A program made the translations under genes and the position numbers. A stretch of 64,000 nucleotides of DNA from Welwitschia mirabilis (lineage: Eukaryota > Gnetophyta > Gnetopsida > Welwitschiales): NCBI GenBank assembly GCA_051453625.1, contig JBOZIK010000001.1, positions 283,028,073-283,092,072 of the forward strand. Reading direction: 5' to 3'. Below, in pieces: positions 54,921 through 64,000 of this stretch. The first letter of the stretch is position 1. Every line of letters begins with the position of its first letter. The notes below the pieces were generated by a model. That model saw only the letters and a program-made list of their open reading frames with translations, was not told the origin of the DNA and made no database searches.

Positions 54921-55753
54921 TAGGTATATGATGTATAAAAAATATAATATTATAACAATTAAGATGTAATTCCTTGGTATGTAATAAGTAACAACCATGA
55001 AGGTTTTCAAAAATAGAATCATATTTTCTAAGATAAAATTATGATATTTCAAGATTTTATTAATCCATCTTCTTTATCCTCTAATATCTTTAAGAGCCTT
55101 GGGATTGATTTATAAGCAACCTTAACTTGTGCAATTAATGTTTACTCTATAGAACAATCGTAAATTTTATGAAAATAGACTATTAATAATATTAAATACT
55201 AAATCTAAATTAAGATAATCCTCAAAAATATAAATCATTATTGTAAATATTCCAAAAAAATAATTTCTTCATTCTTAGCATCTTAAAATGGTTAACAAAT
55301 TGATACTAGCCTAACTTTGTACCTATAATAGCATGTTACAAAGATCAATGTATCAAGTTATCTAGAAAAGAATAAGCCAAGAAGATAGAAAAATAATAAA
55401 ATGATACAAAATGGCAAGAGCAATGATAATAATTTACAATGATAAGATAATATTATAATAGTAGTTATGATGAGTGAGTTATTTTAAGACCTTATGTTAT
55501 TTTTCATACAAGACTTAACAATGGGCATTTATTTGGCACACGGTAAGAATGGATAGGAGTTTTTTTATCTCATTAGGGAATTTTCCATATTCATATAGTG
55601 AGTGGTAATGATTTCTAACTACATTTTGTTTATTTATTAACTATTAATCTCATCTTTTAATAAATGGTTAAGATTTACATTTATTAATATAAATATAACC
55701 TTACTAGCTAAAGTTATAACTCATAATACTTTACTATCCCATTTGGAAGTTTT

Positions 55754-55828
<75 letters not shown>

Positions 55829-58800
55829 TTAAACAAATCATAACTTATTTGAAGTTTAAATTTTCTCATATTTTCATAAGTTTTTAGAATTATTTTATTA
55901 GTTAGCATCACTAGTCACTTCAAGTAGAATTTTATTACTATGCTTCATGACAATAAAAACTACAACATCTAGTTCAAATAGTCTAAAACACCCAATTTTT
56001 AAATGTTTAGAGGTATAACTTGGATCACAAATCTACAGAACCCATTGATGTTTTAAAATTATAAAAGAGTATTAAGGATGATGATAGAATGGGTAAGAGG
56101 TACAATATCACACCCCTTCCCACACAAAATTAATAGCTAGAATGGAAATAAACCTGATGTACTGATGTTATTAACTATAGCTTGACTAATTTGATTGATA
56201 AGAAAAAAAATTAACTCAAAGTTAGATATTGTATTCCTATAACTTAACAGAAATGTAAATAAAATTAAAAGATAAAAAGAAAAGAAACATATAATAATCA
56301 ACACGCTTAGACTAATTGAATAAATTATTAATAAGGAATCAAAAATTTAATATATTACTTTTGTATTTTTAATTCAGTCTTGTATGCACATTTCTAATTA
56401 TAAGAATATTTGACTAACTTTCAAGTCCATGGTATTTTAAATTCTACAGAATTTTCATTAAATTAATAAAATATTTGATAAAGTCTAATACTTCTAGCAT
56501 TATAATTTAAATTATCATATTTAGAAGGAATATTAATTTAATAATTATTTTAATTACAATAATAGTCATAGAGGAATAAATTCTAGAGGTCATGGTTGAA
56601 ATAAAACTAAGTAACAATAAACTCATTATTAATCTTTATAAAAATCCAATAACACAACCATTTATGATAATTAAGAAAAAAGGGGTTACATCATAGAAAA
56701 TTATAAACTTGAATTGTATAAGTTAGAGAAGTTTAAAAAATTTAAAAAATACTAACTTTAATAATTAATTATTTACTTCTTATGATTAAAAAAGTAGTGG
56801 ATGAAATTAATTTTCTATTTCTTCAAGGTCATAGATATATTGATGAAAATCATTTTAATTTTCATGTTGAATTGATATCTTATATTTTGTATAACTTACA
56901 ACAACATGTACCAACATTCAATAAGACCATCTTGTGGAGGCCCTTACCTAAATTACAAGAAGTGCATTCTAAAGTTAAGCTTTTTTTTTTTTAAATCAAA
57001 GAACTTCTACATAGTATATTATCTTTATAAGAACAAAGTCAAGACATTTTTAAATCATTATGATAAAGGAAAAATAATCTTAAAGAATTCAAAGAGAAGT
57101 CACTAAAAGATAAGAATAACTTCAAATAAGATCTTAAAAGGAAGACTAATATTTTATCTACTAATATCTACAAGAATTTAGAATAATTTCTTTTAACAAA
57201 AATTATTCTCATATGAAAAAGACTTAAAATTTATAAATAATAATTTATCTTTGAATTTCGTTATATTTATTATGAAAATTTTAAATTTTTGTTCTTTATA
57301 GTTGCTATAATTAGATTTATCATTTCATTTTTTTGAACAACTTAAATAAGAAGATTGTTTAGGAAGAGATACATAGGAAAATCTTTTTGTCTTTGGGATA
57401 TAGAATATAAAGTGTTATACTTAGAATTCAATTATAAGATCTACTTTTTTTTGAGATACTATGATGTTATGTTACTATTTTAATATGAATTCAAATATCA
57501 TTTTTTTCATCATATTTAGAAGAGATAGAACTTTTTAAGGTTTATTAAAAGGTAGTTCAAATTTTAGTTTTTAAAACATACTAAATAGTTATCCTAATTA
57601 GCACTAGACCCTAAAAGAGCATATTATTCTTGATGTCTACATAACAATGTATTAAATAAACTTTCGTTGATTCCTAATGAAGAAAAAGAATCATCTAAGA
57701 AGTAAATATTAATAAGTTTCTTTTGATTGTATCGAGTCTAATATACTTAAATTAAATCATTAGCTTTTATATTTCTAATATATTATTAGAATATATGAAA
57801 CATAGGTTTTCTAGATCATATGAAGGAATTAACAAAATACTTCTTAATATTTTAGTAAGAGTAAAATTATTATTCCAAAATAATACTTATAATATATTAG
57901 CATTTGGTGGCTTACAATGTCTCTAGCATCTTTAGTAGTGAAAGATCGTCAGGTGTCCAAAAGATGGTTTTTTAGTGGAGTTAGATATTTCATCTAATTA
58001 GTATTCATAATAATTAGGTTAGTTGGGAAAATTTTGATTCTCTATATAGATTAACTCCTAGAATGCATTAATTTTTTCTTTCTTTAAGTAATTTTATATG
58101 GTAATTAATTAAGGTATCTAATGATTTAGACAATCTAATGGAAGGATGGTCAAAATTTAGTCCCTTATAAGATAGAGAAATCCTATATCCTCCTTCAGTT
58201 ATAAATTGATATTAGTTAATCATGTAATAGGAAATGGAGAATAAAGGATGTATGATACAAACAAGTTATTAGATTTAAAAATATGTGGAAGACCACTTCT
58301 ATTCTAAAATATCAACATTTTAATTGATATTTTTGTACTAAATATTGCCACTTGGATAAATGATTTGATATTTAGTTATCCATTATGTTTGATATTCTTT
58401 GTGCAAAGATGAAGAAATTTTTGTTTATACTTTTAATAATTATAGATAAACTTAAAGTAAGTGGATATGAATTTGTAAAACCCTCAATTACTTCTTTCCT
58501 ACTTTGAAGTAAGTCATTCTCAAAAATAACCTAAGCCTTCCTCCTTAAAAGAACTTTTTATGCAAACATTTACATCCATGCATGCTTTAATCGATTTCTT
58601 TTTTTTTTTTTTAAAAAAAACTTTATCATGCTTAATTCAAGATTAATACATTTTTATGTCCTTTACAAAAAGCTAATATTTTACGATACCTAGCCTTTTA
58701 AATTTAAACCTAAGTAAATAAGTGAATTTAGAGTTGAATTACCTATTATAGATTATTAATCATTTATTAGATGATCTCTATTTGATTTTTTAGGTCCTTT

Positions 58801-60794
58801 ATCATGAACATCCACCAATAGAATCTCTTCATCACAAGAAATGAAATGGAAAAAAGAATCAGTGCAACCCCTTCATTAAAAGTTGTGTTAGAGCACAAAT
58901 TAATCAAGTACTTTCCTTCCATGGTTTTATTCCCCTATATAGTTTAAGAAATATCGTATAAAACCAATAAGGTTTTCTATTTTTTAATTTTAATTAATTT
59001 CTTTAATACTTTTTTTCCCTATTTTGGACTTAAGCTTTTTTCTATTTGAATTCTTATTTAGTAACCATGCCTACCTCAGATGTTGATGTATAAAATCAAT
59101 TTTTAAAAATGAAGTTTAGGGTTTGAAATCCCTCATAAGAATATCTACTATGATCAATGAATAAGTGATGAGATAAATATTTTAACACATACTCCATCAT
59201 GTTTTAGACATTTTTCCTAATATTGCTTGCCAAATTTATCATAGCATATAACACCTTTGAGGCTTATACAAGTATAAAATTAGTGCAAAAATTTAATTTA
59301 TCATAAGTATTAGATATAAATACTTAAAACAAGTTTATCATGAATTTTATTAATTATAAAATGTATATTGTCCAACTTTATGTGTTTTCAGTGACTTTTT
59401 TTAAAGCATTCAAAGATTTCTATAATTAATGGGGATGGGTACATTATGAAATGATCCACATATAATTTAGAATATTCTAGATATCTCCTAGAATAGCAAT
59501 CATGAAAGATGGATGCATCAACATGAAAATGGTAAACAATCACTTTCCATTTGCATTTGCTTATGATTCCTTGAATTATTTAAATTTATATAAAACTATT
59601 TATTCTTTAAATGAATTTGTAACAAAATATTTTTTTATGTTTATGTTTCACAATTATTTCATAATAGTTAATAGTTTATCTATGTATTATTAAGTAGTAA
59701 AAATCTTAGAAAATTGAATTGATTATATGAATTAAAGCATAGTGAGGCCATAGTTTCATTGGGAAAAGAAGACTAGCAAAAATTCCAAACATCCCTATGC
59801 ATGAAAAGAACTTTCTAATAATTTTTTTAATAACTTATGATATTTAAGTTTTACTCAATCATTTTTAGAATAGGAAAGTACAAATATGATATTAGAAATG
59901 TACAAGAAAAAGCCAACTAAGGGAAATAACAAAATACTTAGTTAATAGGTAATCTAAAGCCATGAAATCTAGATGAGAAAGATCTAAAATAGTTAAAATA
60001 AAAAGAAAATTAAAATAATTTACACTAAGTTAAAAAGAATCCTAAAAGAAGCAAGTATGAAGATGAAGTATTTCAATAATTTAATTAATCTATTTATCTT
60101 ATACTCAACAAGATGACAATTGAGATGCCAACTTGGTTGAGGAAAACAACAAAATGAACATCAAAATTATAAGCTTAAAGTTGGAAAATAAAAAGAAAGA
60201 AAAATACTTAGACTAAAATGTCATATATCTTCTTGAAACTTGCGGCAAATTAGAGAAGAAAAAGGTGCATAAGGGATCTTTAGGAAAAATTGGATAAGGG
60301 CCAAGATCTATGTTAATAATCATGGATAAAAATGGGAAACGTAAAGAAGAGAATAAATAATATCAAACTTTTATCATTGTACCTAATAAAGGAAAACTTT
60401 TTAGAGTCCACTTTGTGAATCTTGAAATATTTTAAAAAGAAAGAAACTTTTGACATAAACGTTAAATCTAGAGAAGGAACTTTTTGGATGAAATTATTAA
60501 AGAAGAACCATCACCATGGCCAAAACCATGAAAGCTTTATTGAAACAATATAATGAAGAAATATGAGATGTACTTAATATGTAACATTTTTTGAATTAAA
60601 TATCAATTAGAGTTTTTAAATATATATTTGATTTAAAAATATTTTTATAAAAACATTAAAAATCTCATTTTAAAATGAGGAACGTCATGAAAAAAAATAC
60701 AGTTATAGAATGTACCTAAAAATAATAAGTTTAAAAAACTAGCAAAATAATGTCTTTATCCAAAAATGTGGTAGTTCACCTTATAATAGTAGTT

Positions 60795-60798
<4 letters not shown>
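54921..60798. other. AT-rich sequence, no gene recognised
   Basis: Contains the (TG)n microsatellite at 55758-55824. Open frames at 56782-56994 (70 codons) and 59502-59693 (63 codons) were read and match no family known to me. They are of a length expected by chance. Confidence 0.45.
55758..55824 (+). repeat. (TG)n microsatellite
   Basis: An uninterrupted TG repeat of 67 bp. The purity suggests recent expansion. Confidence 0.97.

Positions 60799-60829
<31 letters not shown>
60799..60829 (+). repeat. (AT)n microsatellite
   Basis: A pure AT repeat, possibly the tail of the SINE-like unit that reads toward it on the - strand. Confidence 0.93.
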
Positions 60830-60834
<5 letters not shown>

Positions 60835-61140
60835 GACATGGCATAAGCAAGATAAGAATGGTACAATTTCTATGAGAAGAATTAAGTTTTGACAGAACTT
60901 GTTTTCTAAAAGTCTTCTTTATTAAGGGATTAATGGTTTAGTATAAGAGTCTACTTTTATGCTGAATATAAAAAGGATGATGTTTGAAGCCCATTCTATG
61001 CTATTAGGACAATATGGCTTATAAATGATAAAATACATTAGGCACATGCAAATTATACGCCCCTACCAATGCAGGGTTTTGAACTCAGGACTTCATGTTC
61101 AATATGTCCAAGACTTTACCATTATGGTAATCGATCTTAA
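60830..61140 (-). mobile_element. SINE-like unit with a tRNA-like head
   Basis: Read on - from about 61138, the sequence AAGATCGATTACCATAATGG resembles a pol III box A region, and GAGTTCAAAAC (61086-61076) resembles box B (GGTTCAAATCC). The spacing of about 35 bp is tRNA-like. About 220 bp of body then runs to an (AT)n tract at 60829. Plant SINEs have this plan. I could not find a target-site duplication, so the outer limits are estimates. Confidence 0.45.
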
Positions 61141-62407
61141 ATAACTTCCTAATATGTTCTTGATAAAACCCTAATAGAAAATAAAAATGAGTTAAAAAAC
61201 CCTATGTGTTTTAAAATTACTTAAAAAAATCAAAATGCATGAACTAGCAATAAGTTTATGAATAGAAACTAAGATAAACAATAAGACAGTTCCTTAATAA
61301 GAATAAAATTAAGCATTAAATTTTGGATATCAGTCGTAAAAAATTAGAGTATGTCATTTTTTATGCAAATTGTCATTATTTAGATATATATCTATCCAAT
61401 AACCATTAAAAAATAAGTTGTTCATGAAGGAATTTAGAATATTGACAAAGTAGATCTTATAAGAACATTTGGGAAGAAGAAATCCTCCTAACTTAAACCT
61501 CATTATCTACAAAGATTAATTCAACATTTCTAAAATCATAGATAACAGCAATAATGGTATTTTCTTACTGGATGAATAAGCCTCATATCAAAAGGAGTTT
61601 TCTTAATATAAAATATTCCTTACTCTTTGGTCTTATCATTTAGTAGCAGAAAAAAAACATGATAGTTAATTATTAAGAAATAACCTTAATTCTACAAAGA
61701 TTAAAGTATATAGTAAGATTAAAATTAAGTTTTAATTTATCACTTCTATCATGAAGCGAATAAAAAATAAGTAAGTTAATACATATTCCATGGCTAAGTT
61801 ACCCTTTGTTATTATCACAGATAGTATGCATTCTATGTAAAACTAGAGAGAGGTAAAAAATTGAATATTAAACGATAACTAATTAAGAAAAATTAATAAG
61901 TAAATATGATTTTTTTAATTTCTTTAAAGTTAAGTGAAACTTAAATGGGTTACTGATTTAGCTACAAACACATTTTGATAGCCATTTAAAGGGTCTTGGC
62001 TTAGGCCATTGATTAGTTGTTATTTAAAGAGAGAAATAGACATAGTCTTTGGAAACAATTAACTTTGATTCAGGTTTCTAAAATATGTTTTATACTTCAT
62101 TCTGAGGATCTAAGAGTGATAATTATAAAGCATATTATTTAAAAAAAAAATTGGATTTGCAAGGCATCCATTCAAACTCACTAAAAAATATTTATTTTTG
62201 AACCCAAAAGATAAATAAAAATACAAATCAAACAAATATCCTAAAAGATAAGAATATCATCTTTTTCCTTTTGTAGGTTCCTATGTTTGGAAGCAAGTAG
62301 CATGGAAGCTTCTTCTTATCCAAAAGCATGAGCAACACCGTCCTATCTTTGTTGGTTGAGACCCATATCATGTTATGAGTTATGTTTTCTTGTTGAGCAA
62401 GTTCGAA
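61141..62407. other. AT-rich sequence, no gene recognised
   Basis: A 70-codon - strand frame (62440-62228) is open but unrecognised. No other signal is seen. Confidence 0.45.
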
Positions 62408-62608
62408 ATATAATAATGAAAAAAATATTAAACCGTCCATTATATTTATTAATTAACATCATATCCTATTGTGAAAATGGCATCTTTCCTAAGTGATGAA
62501 ACTATTATTATAATAATGAAAAACATTGAACCGTCCATTATCTTTTATTAGCTAAAATCCATATAATATTATCAAAAGTTATCATCCATTGAGCCCTAGC
62601 TTAAAAAA
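62408..62608 (+). repeat. imperfect ~100-bp tandem duplication
   Basis: TATAATAATGAAAAA…ACCGTCCATTAT occurs at 62409 and again at 62509, with decaying similarity after it. Period 100 bp. Confidence 0.75.
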
Positions 62609-63160
62609 TGACAAAAAAAGGTTAAAAGTGCAACATAAAGTATATGTTATAATGTCATAAAAGGATCATAGGAATGGCTTCTACATACCTTAAAGGGTCA
62701 CACAAACTAGGGTTTTAATAAAGGTTGGTGATGATATCATCACTAAATATGCCATTTGTTGATGACATGCAATGTCATTCCCAGAGGTTTATCTAAAAAA
62801 GAACATCAAGGCATGTTCTTCTAACCTTAGTTTTCATCCCCAGGGCTTCCTTGCTAACATCATTTAAGGTGACAAAGATGGTGATGGGGACATGAAATGG
62901 ACAAGGAGAAAAGGACACAATAGCATGAACATCTCAACAAAATTGCAACAAGGGGGAGCAGAGGAAGATGAGAATGATCTCCCAAGGATCCATGCTTATT
63001 CCACTCATGGCAGAGCACATGGACTTTGCCAACTTTCATACCAAATACAAACCCCTTTCAACAACCAAATACCCTAACCAAATTTTTTAAAGCAATTTTG
63101 TTGTAAAGTTTGCTATAAAGTAATCTCTAGAGGAATCCTAAGTCCACAAAAGCAACCTAA
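62609..63160. other. segment of more balanced composition, unassigned
   Basis: GC content is visibly higher than in the preceding 60 kb. A 61-codon + strand frame (62892-63077) starts MKWTRRKGHNSMN and has an acidic stretch AEEDEND. I do not recognise it and cannot show it is translated. It may be an exon or UTR of a gene lying further right, or an insertion. Confidence 0.3.
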
Positions 63161-63590
63161 GACGTGGTACAACACCTTAAGTTGTGGAATTAGTAGAGGC
63201 AAAGTCAATATTCGCTCAATACGGAAGGTGTATTAGGCCTGAAAAACGCATTAACCCTTAATTAATGATTAATGAGATATATTATTGAGGATGACGCAAT
63301 CGAAGGATGTTGCTTAAACCGACGAAGAATAAATACGTTTTGTCGAGGGGAAGGTGACGACCGAAAACGCGCATTACACGTAACTCTGTCACCCTTTTGT
63401 CGCGCCGTTGATATCGACATGCAAAGCCTCGGCCGTCGATCCTTCGCGTACGTCCAAACACCAAAGGACAAAAATATTTTCTCAAAACAATAATAAATAA
63501 TTTTGGCGTTCGTACGCCGACCATTTCTTTTTCATTTTCTAAGTATAGTTGTAATTTTAACGTTTCTTTAATTCGTTTTTAAAATATTTT
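63161..63590. promoter_or_regulatory. CpG-dense segment, possible gene-proximal region
   Basis: Between 63286 and 63519 I count about 25 CpG dinucleotides, while most of the window has only a few per kilobase. GACGTGG (63161) and ACACGTAA (63377) contain ACGT cores of plant bZIP/bHLH sites. Overlapping short frames on both strands (for example 63272-63493) are probably by-products of the composition. The lack of CpG decay implies low methylation or recent arrival. The regulatory role is inferred. Confidence 0.4.
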
Positions 63591-64000
63591 AAGAGGCGTG
63601 TCGGTTACTCAACCATGCATGGCGTGGAAGGCATTTGCATGCGGGGGTGGCAAACTCATCCATCAACTTTTTCGCTTTTCGTTACATGTCTAGTCATATC
63701 CTTTGATTTATTGTTAATACTTCATTATTAATTGGTTAACTAAAATTTGAAAAGTATTACAAGGAAATGCTTTTTTATTTTATTGTATTTGTCCTTTTTC
63801 TTCTTGGTCATATCCTGCCATGTTTGTGTTAGCTTGCACATTTGTCTTCTCTTGTTGATATTTCTCATGCCTTTGCTTAAAAAAAGGGGTTTGCAGGCAC
63901 CACGCTCGTTATAATTCATAATAAATTAAAGGTGCCTTTTAACTTAAGCATCTACCGTTTTGTTTTTGCATGATTCTCATTTTTTCATGTGGATTTTAGC
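63591..64000. other. window end, with RY-type motifs
   Basis: CCATGCATGG at 63613-63622 and TTGCATGC at 63635-63642 are RY motifs (CATGCA), bound by B3-domain seed regulators in plants. The remainder is AT-rich with no coding signal. Confidence 0.4.

Noticed and set aside
62850-62900. Possible EF-hand loop (DKDGDG) on the + strand
   Set aside because: The loop lacks the hydrophobic residue at position 8 and the Glu at position 12, and the helices do not follow.
63262-63524. Three overlapping frames in the CpG-dense segment
   Set aside because: Frames on both strands overlap one another, CpG-rich sequence lacks stop codons by chance, and no domain is seen.

Overview
The window looks like nuclear DNA of a flowering plant, from a gene-poor, heavily methylated, repeat-filled region. 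The evidence is plant-type LTR retrotransposons (Sirevirus-like Ty1/copia, Athila/Tat-type Ty3/gypsy, a chromovirus), plant-type primer-binding sites, microsatellites, a tRNA-like SINE head, assembly gaps (runs of N) and a very AT-rich sequence. Nearly all damage is of the C-to-T / G-to-A kind: Gln and Trp codons have become stops, zinc-knuckle Cys codons have become Tyr, and primer-binding sites are altered by transitions. This is what long-term cytosine methylation leaves behind. The species cannot be named from the sequence. I found no convincing intact host gene, no rRNA or tRNA gene, and nothing bacterial.

Layout, left half. Positions 1-5561 are the 3' part of a Sirevirus-like copia element on the + strand: integrase, reverse transcriptase (RT), RNase H, an extra downstream ORF, polypurine tracts and a 1.2-kb LTR. 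It sits inside the integrase of an Athila/Tat-type gypsy element that reads on the - strand (5562 to about 8060). From about 11045 to 27000 lies a second copia element (copia-A, +). It has been split twice: first by a small gag-only copia element on the - strand (13220-15764), then by an 8.6-kb gypsy element carrying gag and protease but no RT (15913-24562). That gypsy's right LTR holds a further insertion (22341-23835). Copia-A resumes with RT/RNase H at about 24900-26420 and its 3' LTR at 26434.

Layout, centre. Positions 27554-37351 are a structurally complete but coding-dead chromovirus with two LTRs, a 5-bp target-site duplication (AATAG), primer-binding site, polypurine tract, gag, RT, RNase H, integrase and a chromodomain remnant. 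Its unusually long leader contains a two-part minisatellite (about 30895-32235) built on a ~27-bp unit. This is the most distinctive structure in the window.

Layout, right half. Positions 37352-62600 are mostly unassignable AT-rich sequence with microsatellites, gaps, fragments of two or three more copia elements (about 47.2-48.5 kb on -, 51.2-53.2 kb on +, a gag zinc knuckle at 53.8 kb), two short tandem arrays near 54 kb and a tRNA-like SINE head at 61.1 kb. At about 62.6 kb base composition changes, and 63280-63530 is strikingly CpG-dense, with RY-type motifs just after it. This may be the unmethylated edge of a gene lying beyond the window.

No genes here work together as a living system. 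The coding pieces are fossils, and what can be read is the order of insertion and the decay.
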